NCBI RefSeq assembly: GCF_900090225.1
Contig: NZ_FMHY01000002.1
Location: 2,170,001-2,234,000 of the forward strand
Direction: 5' to 3'
Source of the DNA: Micromonospora eburnea
GTDB lineage: Bacteria > Actinomycetota > Actinomycetes > Mycobacteriales > Micromonosporaceae
Length of the DNA: 64,000 nucleotides
Shown: positions 42,423 through 53,206 of the stretch, one piece after another
How positions within the stretch are numbered: the stretch's first letter is position 1
How the letters are laid out: every line of letters begins with the position of its first letter
The notes under the pieces: model-generated
Database searches by the model: none
The model's input: only the letters and a program-made list of their open reading frames with translations
Told to the model about the DNA's origin: nothing
Made by a program: the position numbers and the translations under genes

Positions 42423-45377
42423 ATGCTCCACTCCTCGCCCGAGGACGACGGGACCTCACCGACGGTTTCTACGCCGGCCTTCGTGGGCCGTGATCGGGAG
42501 CTGGCGGCGCTCAGTGGGGCCTTGGCCCGGCCACCGGCGATCGTGCTGGTAGAGGGCGAGGCGGGGATCGGCAAGAGCCGACTGCTGCGAGAGTGGTTGG
42601 CCGGGCCGCACCAGCGCACCACCCTGGTCTCGGTGTGCCCACCGCTTCGAGAGTCGCTCACGTTGGGACCGATCGTCGACGCGTTCCGGGGGATCGACCG
42701 GCCGGCGTCGCGATTGCGGCTCACCGAGCTTGCGGGTGCGCTACGGCCCCTGTTCCCTGAATGGTCCTCGGACCTGCCGCCAGCATTGCCGCCCTTGGAC
42801 GATGCGAAAGCGGCACGGCATCGCCTGTTCCGCGCCCTGGACGAGCTGCTCCGGGCTCTGCGTGTCGACGTTCTCGTGCTCGAGGACGCTCACTGGGCCG
42901 ACGAGGTGACCTTGGAGTTCCTGCTGTTCGTCACCTCCCGACAGCAGTCGGACGGGCCGAGCCTCGTGATCTCCTATCGGCCGGAGGAGGTGGACAGCGG
43001 ATCGCTGTTGCTGCGGCTGACGTCCCGGCTGCCTGCTGGCGTGACCCAGCTGAGGATCGCCCTGGCGCCGTTGCGACCCGACGACACGGCAGCGCTGGTG
43101 TCCTCGATGCTGGACGGCAACCCGATATCGCAGGAGTTCACGACGTTCATGCACGAGCGGACCGGTGGTGTTCCGCTGGCGCTGGAGGAGTCGGTTCGCC
43201 TCATGTGCGACCGTGCCGATCTCGTCTTCCGCGACGGGCAGTGGGTCCGGCTGAGGCTGCGCGAGCTACAGGTGCCGCCAACGGTGCGCGACTCCACCCG
43301 GGAGCGGGTGGGCCGTCTGTCGCCGACGGCCCAGCAGGTGTTGCGAGCCGCGGCGACGTTGGCTGAGCCGTCATCGGTTGCCACGATCGCGGCGACCGCC
43401 GGTCTGTCATCAGATGCGTGTCGAGGCGCTATCGCGGAGGCGGCCGATGCCGGTGTCCTGGACGGGGACGACCGCGGCCACTGGCGATTCCGGCATGTGC
43501 TGGCCGCCACGGCTGTCTACGAAGCGATCCCGTTGACCGATCGCAGACACTTCCACCTGCTGGCGGGCCGGGCGTTGGAGGACATCCATCCGCCGCCTGT
43601 CGCACGCCTTGCCCGCCACTTCCGCGAGGCGGGCGAGACGGAGTCCTGGGCGCGGTACGCCGAGCAGGGCGCCGAGCTGGCCATGGCCTCGGGTGACCAC
43701 ACCAAGGCGGTCGGCTTGCTGGTCGATCTGTTGTCGTGGTCTGAGCTGCCGCCGTCGGATCGGGCACGAGTCGCGCGTATCGCCGGAGTAGCCGCACTGG
43801 GCCGTCGTGAACCGGTCGACGAGGTCTACCACCGCGTGATCCGTACCTTGCGCTCGGTGCTGGAGACTCCCGGTCTCTCCGCACGCCAGCAGGCCGAGAT
43901 CCGCAACCCCCTGGGCCGGCTCCTGATCACCGGGGGTGAGGCACAGGCCGCACTCATCGAGCTCGAGCAGGCGGTGGCCAACCTCGACCATGACCCGGTC
44001 GAGGCGGCTCGGGCGATGACCTATCTCGGATGGGCCTATGCGGGACCGTGGCCCGCGTCGACTCATCGGCGTTGGCTGGATCGCGCCGCTGAACTCACCG
44101 CCGAAATCGCTTCTCCCGCAGAGCGGCTGAACCTGGCTGGCAACCGTGCCGCCGCGTTGCTCATGCTCGGCGACGAGGAGGCCTGGGACGTTGTCGCCGA
44201 CCTGCCCATCGACGGTGCGGCTTCGGCGGAGCGTCTCGACGTGGCCCGCATCCACGCAAATGTCGGCACCGGCGCACTGATCTGGGGTCGGTACGCCGAG
44301 GCGGAGAAACATCTCGTCGTGGCCATGCGCCTTGCCGAGGCCGAGCAGGCGTCCCGGTTGCAATACAACATCCGACTCGAACAGGCCAACCTGGCGTGGC
44401 TCACCGGTCGGTGGGAGGGTCTCGCGGAGCGAAGCGCGGCACTCGCCGATGCCGACCGAGACCGGCCGGCGCTCTACCTCGGCAGCATTCGGCTCGCGGC
44501 CCGGCTGGCAGCCGCGGCCGGACGGCGGCGCGCTGCGGAGGAGCAGTTCCGGCTGGTCCTTGAGGAGTCCGCCCGTCTCGGCGCAGCCGACGACACGATG
44601 GAGGCCGCCGCTGCGCTGGCCAGACTGTGGCTGACGGACGGAAACAGCGGCCGGGCGCTGCAGATCACGAACGAGCCGATGGACACAATCCGGAGAAAAG
44701 GCATCTGGGTCTGGGCGACCGACCTCGTCCCCGCCCGGATCGAGGCGCACCTCGCCGCAGGCGACCTTGAGGCCGCGGCACGCCTGGGCGACCAGTTCGC
44801 CAGAGGACTGCGTGGCCGCACGGCGCCTGCGCCTCGTGCGGCGCTCGTCGTATGCCGTGCCCAGCTGCTCTCCGCAGCCGGAGACCACGCCCGCGCGGCG
44901 ACGGCATACGACCGGGCGGTACGCGCCTGGAGCGCTTTGCCGCGCCCCTACGACGCCATCCTCGCCCGCGAGCGTCAAGCCGAGGCGCTCATGTCGCAAG
45001 GCCGGCTCGAGCAGGGCCGAGAGTTGCTGGCCGCACAGTACGAGCAACTGTTCAGGCTCGGAGCGCGCGGCGATGCAGACCGTGTCGCACAGCGGCTTCG
45101 CGAACACGGCGCCGAGGTTCCGCGATTGTGGCGCGGCGGTCGACGGGGGTACGGCGACCGGCTCTCACCTCGTGAGCTCGACGTGGTCCGACTGGTTGTC
45201 GCCGGCAAGACGAACCGGGAGATCAGCCGGATTCTGGCCAAGTCGCCGGCCACGGTGGATCAACAGCTGCGCGCGGCGATGCGCAAGTTGAAGGTGACCT
45301 CCCGGACCTCGCTCGCGGTCAAGGCCGTAGAGGCCGGAGTGTTCGCAGAAGAGGATTCTCTCCACGACCCGTCGTGA
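42423..45377 (+). CDS. LuxR-family regulator with N-terminal AAA-type ATPase (LAL-like)
   Basis: 984 residues from ATG 42423. N-terminal STAND/AAA ATPase: Walker A GEAGIGKS (residues 45-52), Walker B VLVLEDAHWAD (about 150-160). A long helical TPR-like middle (about 400-900) and a C-terminal LuxR HTH (LSPRELDVVRLVVAGKTNREI, about 914-934) follow. Such large regulators activate a nearby operon on binding an inducer. The next gene, a giant secreted subtilase starting 250 bp downstream on the same strand, is the natural candidate. Confidence 0.92.
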   Translation: MLHSSPEDDGTSPTVSTPAFVGRDRELAALSGALARPPAIVLVEGEAGIGKSRLLREWLAGPHQRTTLVSVCPPLRESLTLGPIVDAFRGIDRPASRLRLTELAGALRPLFPEWSSDLPPALPPLDDAKAARHRLFRALDELLRALRVDVLVLEDAHWADEVTLEFLLFVTSRQQSDGPSLVISYRPEEVDSGSLLLRLTSRLPAGVTQLRIALAPLRPDDTAALVSSMLDGNPISQEFTTFMHERTGGVPLALEESVRLMCDRADLVFRDGQWVRLRLRELQVPPTVRDSTRERVGRLSPTAQQVLRAAATLAEPSSVATIAATAGLSSDACRGAIAEAADAGVLDGDDRGHWRFRHVLAATAVYEAIPLTDRRHFHLLAGRALEDIHPPPVARLARHFREAGETESWARYAEQGAELAMASGDHTKAVGLLVDLLSWSELPPSDRARVARIAGVAALGRREPVDEVYHRVIRTLRSVLETPGLSARQQAEIRNPLGRLLITGGEAQAALIELEQAVANLDHDPVEAARAMTYLGWAYAGPWPASTHRRWLDRAAELTAEIASPAERLNLAGNRAAALLMLGDEEAWDVVADLPIDGAASAERLDVARIHANVGTGALIWGRYAEAEKHLVVAMRLAEAEQASRLQYNIRLEQANLAWLTGRWEGLAERSAALADADRDRPALYLGSIRLAARLAAAAGRRRAAEEQFRLVLEESARLGAADDTMEAAAALARLWLTDGNSGRALQITNEPMDTIRRKGIWVWATDLVPARIEAHLAAGDLEAAARLGDQFARGLRGRTAPAPRAALVVCRAQLLSAAGDHARAATAYDRAVRAWSALPRPYDAILARERQAEALMSQGRLEQGRELLAAQYEQLFRLGARGDADRVAQRLREHGAEVPRLWRGGRRGYGDRLSPRELDVVRLVVAGKTNREISRILAKSPATVDQQLRAAMRKLKVTSRTSLAVKAVEAGVFAEEDSLHDPS

Positions 45378-45627
45378 AAATTGACGTATCCGCTGGATAG
45401 CGAAGGCCGCTCGGCCCGCCCGAGCATGAATCCATGATCCATGGCCCCAGGGCAGCGCATGCCTGAGCGACCTGTCGCGCCTGACGACTCCGTCACCGAG
45501 CACCAGCGATCACTCGAGCTGTCGCGCGAGCCGCGCGTCGACGCCCGCGATGCCGACGACGTCGACGACGCCGACAACCACAAGAGCCACGACCCCTACC
45601 AACCTCTGTAGGTCGAAGGACCCCCAC

Positions 45628-48600
45628 ATGAGACTAAAAGCCCTCATCGCTGCGCTGGCCGTAGCGGTCGGCCTGAGCATGATCTCGCCGCCATCGGCGT
45701 CGGCCGCTGAGCCGGATCCCGGTGCGGCCGCCAGCAAGATCGCCTCGGACCTAAAGGACCGCTTCCGCAAGGAGCCGGCCTCCGACTTCTGGATCACGTT
45801 CGCCACCAAGGCCGATCTCGCCCCCGCAAAGAAGATCACGGACTGGACTGCCCGCGGCCAGTTCGTCTACGACACGCTGAAAGCGGCAGCGAAGCAGTCG
45901 GTGACGTCCGTCTCCCCAAAGCTCGACGCAGCAGGCGTGAAATACACCTCCTACCCGATCGCCAACGCTGTGCTCGTCAAGGGCGGCACCGAGAAACTCG
46001 CCCTCAACGTTGCCTCGGTGGCGCAGGTCGCCGAGATCCACGCGACGCCGCAGGTCGCGCTGGTCGAACCCGTGGACGAAAAGAGCCCAGCCGACCGAGC
46101 CGTACGCCCCGCCGCCCCGAAGACCACCGCCGACGCGAGCACCGTCTCGTGGGGTCTGGACGCCATTCACGCCCCCCAGGCCTGGGCCATGGGCGCCACC
46201 GGTGCGGGCATCACCGTGTCCAACCTCGACTCGGGCGTCCAGTTCGACCACCCAGCGCTGATGGACTCCTACCGTGGCAACAAGGGCGACGGCACGTTCG
46301 ACCACAACTACAACTGGATGGTTACCCGGGGCACGTGCACGGGCGCGCCGTGCGACGACAACGGACACGGCACGCACACCATGGGCACCATGGTCGGCGA
46401 CGACGGCACCAACCACGTCGGCGTCGCCCCGGACGCGCAGTGGATCGCGACGAACGGCTGCTGCGACAGCACCGGCGCCGAGTCGCTGCTCAAGTCCGGC
46501 TGGTGGTTGCTCGCCCCCACCGACGTCCACGGCAACAACCCGGACGTCTCCAAGCGCCCCCACGTCATCAACAACTCGTGGGGCCAGAGTGCGGAGCACA
46601 ACTTCGACGACTTCTTCCAGGCCATCGACGAGGCATGGACCTCTGCGGGCATTTTCAGCGTCTGGTCATCGGGCAACACCTCGCCGTACGCGGCCTGCGA
46701 CACCGTCTCCTCGCCCGGCTCCGCCGAGAGTGCCTACTCCGTCGGCGCCTACGCGTCGAACGGCACGCTCGCGTCGTTCTCCCGCAAGGGCGAGGGTGAA
46801 GGCGGCCGGATCAAGCCCGAAATCTCCGCCCCCGGCGAGTCCGTCCGGTCGTCCTACCCGAACAACAGCTACACCGAGATGTCCGGCACATCGATGGCGG
46901 CTCCCCACGTCGCCGGTGCCGTCGCGGCGCTGTGGAGCTACGACCCGACCCTCATCGGGCAGGTCGAGGAGACCCGCCGCCTGCTTGCCGAGTCGGCCGT
47001 CGACGTCGACGACACCGAGTGCGGCGGCACCAGCGCCTTCAATAACAAGTACGGCGAGGGCCGGCTCGACCTCGTCCGCCTGCTCGAGCTCGCGCCGCGC
47101 CAGGGCGGCACCCTGACCGGTGTCGTCACCGCCGACGGCGCCCCGGTCCTTGGCGCCGAGGTGACGGTCAGCGGCCCGTTCAGCCGGTCCATCGGAACCG
47201 ACAAGGACGGCCGGTTCAGGATGAACCTCCCGGTCGGCGACTACCAGATCAGCACCAAGGTCTTCGGCTACCTGACCGCGACCGCGAGCGCCACGATCAC
47301 CCTGGGCCAGAACACCTCGCTCGAGGTTGCCCTCACCGCCGCGGCGCGCCACGACATCAGCGGCAGGGTCGTCGACCACAAGAAGCAGCCCGTCCCGAAC
47401 GCCGACGTCTCCGTCAAGGACACGCCGCTGGCCGCGGTACGCACGGACGCCAACGGCGCTTTCACGATCCCCGCTGTCCCCGAGGGCGGCTACACGCTGA
47501 ACATCAAGCCAAACGCCTGCTTCTCGCCCACGACCGTCCCGCTGACCGTCGGCGCGCAGAACGGCTCGCCCGAGATCCCGGTCGCGCTCGTCATCGACGA
47601 GGGCGGCTACAGCTGCGCCGTCTCCGAGGGCGAGTACCTGCGCGGCACGGACCCGGTCGCGTTCCCGAGCGGCGTGTGGGCGACGGTGAAGCTGCCGTTC
47701 CCGATCGCGCTCTACAACGGCAGCCACGACACCCTGGGTATCAGCCTGCGCGGCGTGATCTCCCCGGACGCCTCCACCGGACCCGGCACCGGCGGTGCCG
47801 GCGTCTTCCCGTTCTACGTCCAGACCCCCGTCCAGTTCGCTCCCGGCGGGGGAGTCTTCACGGCGGCCACCAAGGTCAACGGCGAGGACGCGTTCGTCGT
47901 CGAGTACCGCAACGCCAAGATCTGGGCCTACCCGATCCGGTCGGAGTACACGGAGCCGGTCGACTTCTCCGTCACGCTCACCCGCTCGGGCACCGTGATC
48001 TTCGGGTATGGCGACGGCATCGGCACCGACGACCCGGTGACCGCCGGCGCCCGCACCATCACCGGCATACAGGGCTGGGCCGGCGTCGACGGCATCCGGT
48101 TCTCCGACAACGCCCCGGTGCTGTACGACGGAATGATCGTCACCTACGACCTTCCCGACTGGGGCTACCTCGACGCGACCATCGTCGACCAGAACGACGG
48201 GCTGCCCGTGGCCGGGGCCAAAATCTCCTTCACGGACAAGAATGGGCTCGTCGAGACCGTCACGACCAACGGCACGGGCATCGTGCACCGCCAGCTTCCG
48301 GTCGGCGACTACACCATGACGGTCGACGCGCCGAACTACACGAGTGCGGCATACCCCTTCACCCTCGACAAGCTCTACGCAAAGGCCAAGATCGACGCGC
48401 GTCTGACCACGGGTGTCGCCGGCCTGAAGGCCGACGGCCTCGACGTGGTGCTGGGCACCGACCAAAAGGGCGTCGGCACGCTGACGCTGACCAACACCGG
48501 CTCGGCACCGCTGAACTACGACCTGGGCGAGGCGGCGCGCCACCCCGAGCTTGACGCCGCCGGCGCCAGCACGCGCACCGGGACGGGTGCGGACAGCACG

Positions 48601-51600
48601 ATCGACCTCACCGCGTGGAAGGCCGGCGCGCGCGGCATGAAGCCGTCGAACGTCGACGGCACGGCTGCGACGGCGAGCGCCGCGGAAGCACAGGCGGCCA
48701 GCAAGGTCGGCACGACCTCCGGCGGAGATGTCATCACCCGGGTCCCCATCCCAGGCAAGATCGAGGAAAAAGAGCCCTCCGGCATCGGATACGACGGCGA
48801 TGTCTGGGTCCATGACTACAACGCGCGGACCAACACCGCCTACACGGTGACGGGCAAGCCGACCGGCAAGGTCTTCGACGCCTCGTGGAACCCCACGTAC
48901 CGGGCGTTCGACATGGCGCTCGACACCAAGACCGGTGACATGTGCCAGATGGAGGACAGCCCGGCCAGCTACATCCACTGCTTCGACCGCGAGACCGGGA
49001 AGGAGACCCGGCAGATCAAGGGTGACTGGTCCACGCTGCAGCTGACCGGACTCGCCTACAACCCGACGGAGGACGTGTTCTACGTCGGCGGCCGGGCGAA
49101 CGGCATGATCGGAACCGTCGCCGGAACGACGCACGACAACGCGGGCGCGCTGCTGTCCTTCTGCGCCCCGCCGCTGCCCGAGGTGATGGGCCTGGCCTAC
49201 AACCAGGCGTCCAACACCATCTGGTACACCGACCTCACCACGAACAGGCCCACCCGGCTGCTGCAGGTCGACCCCGACGACTGCTCACTCGTCAACGCGT
49301 GGTGGTTCCCGGGCCAGAAGGTGGGCCAGGGCGGCGGCCTCGAGACCGACTCGACCGGGGCGCTGTGGGCGGCGGACCAACTCGCCGACGACGTCGTGCT
49401 GGTCGACGTCGACGACGATCTGCTCACCGACCTGCCGTGGCTGTCGCTCTCCTCGACCGGCGGCACCCTCGCCCCGGGTGAGTCGACGACCGTCAAGGTC
49501 TCGATCTCCTCCAAGGACGCCAAGCCAGGAGTCCTCGCCGCGAACATCGTGATGCGCTCCGACTCCGGACGCCAGTCCAAGACCTACGTCCCAGTGACGC
49601 TCACGACCACGAAGTACCAGGTCGGCGTCAACGCCGGCGGCCCGTCGTTCACCGACGGCTCCGGCTACACCTGGTCCGGCGACCAGGCCTCCCGCGACGG
49701 GGCATGGGGCTACGAGGGAAAGACGAAGGCCACCTCCACGCAGGCCGGGATCGACGGCACGACGGACGACGCCCTGTTCCAGTCGCAGCGCACCACGCCG
49801 GGCAAGGACCTGACCTACACCTTCCCCGACGCGCCCAAGGGCACCTACGCGATCGATCTCGGGTTCGCCGAAATCGAGAAGGCGGCCAACGGGAAGCGGG
49901 TGTTCGACGTCCTCGTGGACGGCTCGCTGACGCAGTACGCGTACGACCCGGCCGCGGCCGTGGGCCCGGACGCCGCCGACTGGCGCACTGCCGTCGTGAA
50001 GCACGAGGGCGGCCCGCTGACCGTGGAGCTACGGGGTTCGAGGGGACTGCGCGCCCCGAGCATCGCCGCGTTGCGTGTGACGCTCGACCCGCGCGCAGAC
50101 AAGGCGGAGCCGGAGCCCCAGCCCGAGCAGCCGGAGCCGGGCCCCGTGCCCGTGGCCCCCGCCGGTCGCTCCTACTCGATGAAGGTGACCGACGGGCTCT
50201 ACCGCCAGGGTACGGAGGAGTCCGGGTGGCACGGCGATGACGCCTGCGGCGTGCTGTGGTTCGACTCCAGCTTCCTGTTCCCGTTCTACGACACGGCCTG
50301 GGACGGCGTGTGCGTGACGACGAACGGCGCGCTGGTCTTTGACCGCGCCAGCTCGCTGGGGAACAACACGGCACTGCCGTCGCGGAGTCCGATCGATGCG
50401 ATCTATCCGCTCTGGGACGACCTCATCGTCGACGACCAGGCAGGCATCTACCTCGGCACAACCGAGGTGGACGGGCTGGCGGCACAGGTCATCGAGTGGC
50501 GCGACGTCACCTTCTACAGTGACCGGACGGCTTGCGTGAGTTTCTCGGTCACCCTGATCGCCGACGGACGGATCCAGATCGGGTACGGCGACGGCGTCGG
50601 CGGCGACAACCCGCTCACCCGCGGGTCGTCGGCAACGGTCGGCGTGGAGAGCCTGACGCGCAACCCCGCGAGCCAGTACTCCTTCAACCAGCCCGTCCTG
50701 AAGGCCGGCCTGGGGCTGCAGTACACCCTCCCGGCCGCGGGCACAATCGAGGGCACGGTCACCGACGCGAACGACGGCAAGCCGATCGAGGGCGCGATCG
50801 TCACGCTCAAGGGGCCGGCCGGTGAGCGGGTCATCACGGCCGACGCAAAGGGCCGGTGGAAGACTCAGGCGCTGGTCGGCGAGAACACCGTGCAGGTTTC
50901 GGCGCCGAACTACGTCACCGCCAGCCACCCCGTGACCATCACGAAAAAGGATCAGTCCGAGGTGGTCGACACGGCGTTGACCACGGGCGTCGCCACCGTC
51001 AGCGGAGGTAACCTCGACTGGTTCCTCGGCCCGGACCAGAAGGCGACGGCCGACGTGACCGTGACCAACACCGGCTCCGCCCCGCTCGAGGTACGACTCA
51101 GCGAGCAGAAGCGCACCAGCGACGGTGGGAACGAGGCCGCCGACCTTCCGTGGCTGACCCTCACGGGCGCGGCCGCGGCCGGCACAGTCACGCTCGCGGT
51201 CGGCGAATCCACCACGGTCACGGCGACGGCCGACAACGCCGACGTCGATCCCGGCGTGCTCGTCGGGGACGTGCTCGTGGCGTCGAACGCCGGCAAGGGC
51301 GAGGCCCAGCTCCGGCCGGTCCGCCTGGCGACCTCGGCCTACTGGAAGGGCGTCGACGTCGGCGGATCCGGGCACGTCGGTGCCGACGGCTTCGTCTGGT
51401 CGCCCGACCAGCGGCTCGGCTCGGGGCCATGGGGCTACGTCGGCGGCACGGCGCGTGCCACCAAGGCCGACATCGGCGGCACGGAGGACGACGACCTGTT
51501 CCGCACCCAGCGTACCGGCAAGACGTTCACCTACGTGTTCAAGAACGCGCCCGCCGGCACGTACCAGATCGGCCTCGACTTCGCGGAGATCGAAAAGGTC

Positions 51601-51816
51601 AAGGCCGGCAGGCGTACCTTCGATGTTCTGGTCGACGGCAAGGCCGTGCTCCACGACCACGACGTGCAGGCGAAGGCGGGCGCGCTGACCGCGGACGTGA
51701 ACACGGTCACCGTCAAGCACACCGGCGGCGACCTGGAGGTCGAGTTCCGCAGCGAGGTCGGCGAGCGCGACCCGATCCTCAACGCCCTGAAGGTCCAGGA
51801 GGACCCGCGCCCATGA
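45628..51816 (+). CDS. Secreted multidomain subtilase (S8), 2062 residues
   Basis: ATG 45628 with CGAAGGA 7 bases upstream. Signal peptide (RLKALIAALAVAVGLSM, cut near ASA-AEP), I9-like propeptide to about residue 155, then S8 catalytic domain with Asp201 (NLDSGV), His247 (GHGTHT) and Ser422 (GTSMAAPH). About 1600 further residues: at least four carboxypeptidase-regulatory-like modules (TLTGVVTADGAP, DISGRVVDHKKQ, YLDATIVDQNDG, TIEGTVTDANDG), two related beta-sandwich repeats, a propeller-like region (about 1050-1270), two malectin-like modules (from ~1330 and ~1905) and a Pro/Glu linker near 1495. Predicted extracellular protease with carbohydrate-binding accessories. No cell-wall sorting signal is seen. 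Confidence 0.93.
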   Translation: MRLKALIAALAVAVGLSMISPPSASAAEPDPGAAASKIASDLKDRFRKEPASDFWITFATKADLAPAKKITDWTARGQFVYDTLKAAAKQSVTSVSPKLDAAGVKYTSYPIANAVLVKGGTEKLALNVASVAQVAEIHATPQVALVEPVDEKSPADRAVRPAAPKTTADASTVSWGLDAIHAPQAWAMGATGAGITVSNLDSGVQFDHPALMDSYRGNKGDGTFDHNYNWMVTRGTCTGAPCDDNGHGTHTMGTMVGDDGTNHVGVAPDAQWIATNGCCDSTGAESLLKSGWWLLAPTDVHGNNPDVSKRPHVINNSWGQSAEHNFDDFFQAIDEAWTSAGIFSVWSSGNTSPYAACDTVSSPGSAESAYSVGAYASNGTLASFSRKGEGEGGRIKPEISAPGESVRSSYPNNSYTEMSGTSMAAPHVAGAVAALWSYDPTLIGQVEETRRLLAESAVDVDDTECGGTSAFNNKYGEGRLDLVRLLELAPRQGGTLTGVVTADGAPVLGAEVTVSGPFSRSIGTDKDGRFRMNLPVGDYQISTKVFGYLTATASATITLGQNTSLEVALTAAARHDISGRVVDHKKQPVPNADVSVKDTPLAAVRTDANGAFTIPAVPEGGYTLNIKPNACFSPTTVPLTVGAQNGSPEIPVALVIDEGGYSCAVSEGEYLRGTDPVAFPSGVWATVKLPFPIALYNGSHDTLGISLRGVISPDASTGPGTGGAGVFPFYVQTPVQFAPGGGVFTAATKVNGEDAFVVEYRNAKIWAYPIRSEYTEPVDFSVTLTRSGTVIFGYGDGIGTDDPVTAGARTITGIQGWAGVDGIRFSDNAPVLYDGMIVTYDLPDWGYLDATIVDQNDGLPVAGAKISFTDKNGLVETVTTNGTGIVHRQLPVGDYTMTVDAPNYTSAAYPFTLDKLYAKAKIDARLTTGVAGLKADGLDVVLGTDQKGVGTLTLTNTGSAPLNYDLGEAARHPELDAAGASTRTGTGADSTIDLTAWKAGARGMKPSNVDGTAATASAAEAQAASKVGTTSGGDVITRVPIPGKIEEKEPSGIGYDGDVWVHDYNARTNTAYTVTGKPTGKVFDASWNPTYRAFDMALDTKTGDMCQMEDSPASYIHCFDRETGKETRQIKGDWSTLQLTGLAYNPTEDVFYVGGRANGMIGTVAGTTHDNAGALLSFCAPPLPEVMGLAYNQASNTIWYTDLTTNRPTRLLQVDPDDCSLVNAWWFPGQKVGQGGGLETDSTGALWAADQLADDVVLVDVDDDLLTDLPWLSLSSTGGTLAPGESTTVKVSISSKDAKPGVLAANIVMRSDSGRQSKTYVPVTLTTTKYQVGVNAGGPSFTDGSGYTWSGDQASRDGAWGYEGKTKATSTQAGIDGTTDDALFQSQRTTPGKDLTYTFPDAPKGTYAIDLGFAEIEKAANGKRVFDVLVDGSLTQYAYDPAAAVGPDAADWRTAVVKHEGGPLTVELRGSRGLRAPSIAALRVTLDPRADKAEPEPQPEQPEPGPVPVAPAGRSYSMKVTDGLYRQGTEESGWHGDDACGVLWFDSSFLFPFYDTAWDGVCVTTNGALVFDRASSLGNNTALPSRSPIDAIYPLWDDLIVDDQAGIYLGTTEVDGLAAQVIEWRDVTFYSDRTACVSFSVTLIADGRIQIGYGDGVGGDNPLTRGSSATVGVESLTRNPASQYSFNQPVLKAGLGLQYTLPAAGTIEGTVTDANDGKPIEGAIVTLKGPAGERVITADAKGRWKTQALVGENTVQVSAPNYVTASHPVTITKKDQSEVVDTALTTGVATVSGGNLDWFLGPDQKATADVTVTNTGSAPLEVRLSEQKRTSDGGNEAADLPWLTLTGAAAAGTVTLAVGESTTVTATADNADVDPGVLVGDVLVASNAGKGEAQLRPVRLATSAYWKGVDVGGSGHVGADGFVWSPDQRLGSGPWGYVGGTARATKADIGGTEDDDLFRTQRTGKTFTYVFKNAPAGTYQIGLDFAEIEKVKAGRRTFDVLVDGKAVLHDHDVQAKAGALTADVNTVTVKHTGGDLEVEFRSEVGERDPILNALKVQEDPRP

Positions 51817-51842
51817 GATAGCCGAACCAGCCCTCCAGTAGA

Positions 51843-51885
51843 GGTCAGAGCCTCCTCGGGACATCATCCCGAGGAGGCTCTGACC
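51843..51885. terminator. Strong terminator hairpin after the subtilase gene
   Basis: Perfect 19-bp arms (ggtcagagcctcctcggga) around CATCA, 26 bp after the stop. No long T run, as is common in high-GC actinomycetes. Confidence 0.8.
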
Positions 51886-51989
51886 GCGACTACCGAGTTT
51901 GAGGCTCTGGCCCGCATTCGCACACCGACCCGCCGCAGCCCGCGGGTACCGGTTGGCCGTTGCGCCTGCACTCGGCTTCGTGGATCGTT

Positions 51990-52706
51990 ATGGGGCTCGG
52001 GCTGTCACAGGTTGGTGAAAAGATCTTTGCCGTGAGCGGATGGATCTACAACGATCGCCCTGCGGGCGTCAGGTTCCTGGCCGAGCGGATCGCGGAGCCG
52101 GGTCGCGGGGAGATTGAGGACGAGATCTGGGATTGGGTCGTGCGAGGCGAGGACGACGCCGACGAGTTCGTGGACTTCTTCGACGTGGACGAGCAGCGCC
52201 ACGGCGCCACTGATGAAGAACTCAGGGCGGCGTACGAGAAGGCGCTGGCCGCTCGGCGGGAGCAGCAGCGTGAGTGGGGTGAGGTGCGGAGCAACCTCAC
52301 CCGCGCCTTTGCTGAGCTCAACGAGCTCGGCGTGTTGGCCAGGGAGAACTTCAGCTGCTGTGGCACCTGCGCGGCAGCCGAGATCCACGACGAGCGGGAC
52401 GACTCCCGGCACTGGCACGGGTACCTCTGGTACCACCAGCAGGACACGGAGTCGCTGCTCGCGAGCGAGGATGGCGAGGTCTACCTCGGCTACGGCGCCT
52501 ATCCGCCAGCGGACTTCGACGAGGTCGCCTATGCCGCCCTGCCAGAGGCCGAGCAGCAGGCCCGCTACCAGGCCGACCTGGAACGCCTACTGGACGAGAT
52601 CGTATTTCCGGTGCTCCGCAAGTACGGGATGCGGGTGGAGTGGAACCGCGAGCAGTCCAGGCGGATCCGGGTGACCGGCGCCCAGTGGTATGCGCCGTTG
52701 ATCTGA
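51990..52706 (+). CDS. DUF6891-like hypothetical protein
   Basis: 238 residues from ATG 51990 (TTG 51960 or GTG 52032 are possible). Very acidic N-terminal half (EDEIWDWVVRGEDDADEFVDFF) and a conserved-looking centre ELGVLARENFSCCGTCAAAEIHDE, followed by GYLWYHQQDTESL. The Cys cluster with the YHQQDTE block suggests DUF6891. Cytoplasmic; function unknown. Confidence 0.6.
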   Translation: MGLGLSQVGEKIFAVSGWIYNDRPAGVRFLAERIAEPGRGEIEDEIWDWVVRGEDDADEFVDFFDVDEQRHGATDEELRAAYEKALAARREQQREWGEVRSNLTRAFAELNELGVLARENFSCCGTCAAAEIHDERDDSRHWHGYLWYHQQDTESLLASEDGEVYLGYGAYPPADFDEVAYAALPEAEQQARYQADLERLLDEIVFPVLRKYGMRVEWNREQSRRIRVTGAQWYAPLI

Positions 52707-52784
52707 GGGGGTGGCTCGTGACTTCTATCCGTTTTGCGGGCGGCTGATCTTGCGGGCAAGTACCCGACCTAGCCCCGACCGCCG

Positions 52785-52934
52785 ATGCGCGCCCGCCACG
52801 CCCTCGGCGACGCAGACGGTATCCGCATCCTCCTGCGTGCCCTGACCAGAGCCCTCGCCGACCTCGACGCCGAACCACAAGAAGCGACCATCACACTCGC
52901 CAACCAGGTTCGCAGTAGCTTCGCCAAGAAGTGA
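52785..52934 (+). pseudogene. Possible C-terminal remnant of a BTAD/TPR-type regulator
   Basis: A 49-residue frame (MRARHALGDADGIRILLRALTRALADLDAEP) resembles the last helical repeat of BTAD-containing regulators. No upstream portion is recognisable in any frame, so it is at best a remnant. Confidence 0.35.
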
Positions 52935-53206
52935 AACCGGCCTGGCGAAGATCGCCCACGTGCCCAGGTGGGTGCACAGGCCGGAGGATGGCAACCGCTC
53001 AACGGAGGCGGGCCGCATTTCAGGGATGACCCGGGCCAACGAACCGGCGTCTCGTAACGGCGGGTCAGCCAGGCAGGTCCGAGCCGTACGCCGCGCATCC
53101 GCTGGCTGAACTGAACGAGCACGAGAGTAGGGGATCTGCGCGTTGCCGGTAAGAATTCGGCTGCGCGGCGACAAGTATGGGCGTGAGACCACCACCTGGA
53201 GGTTCG

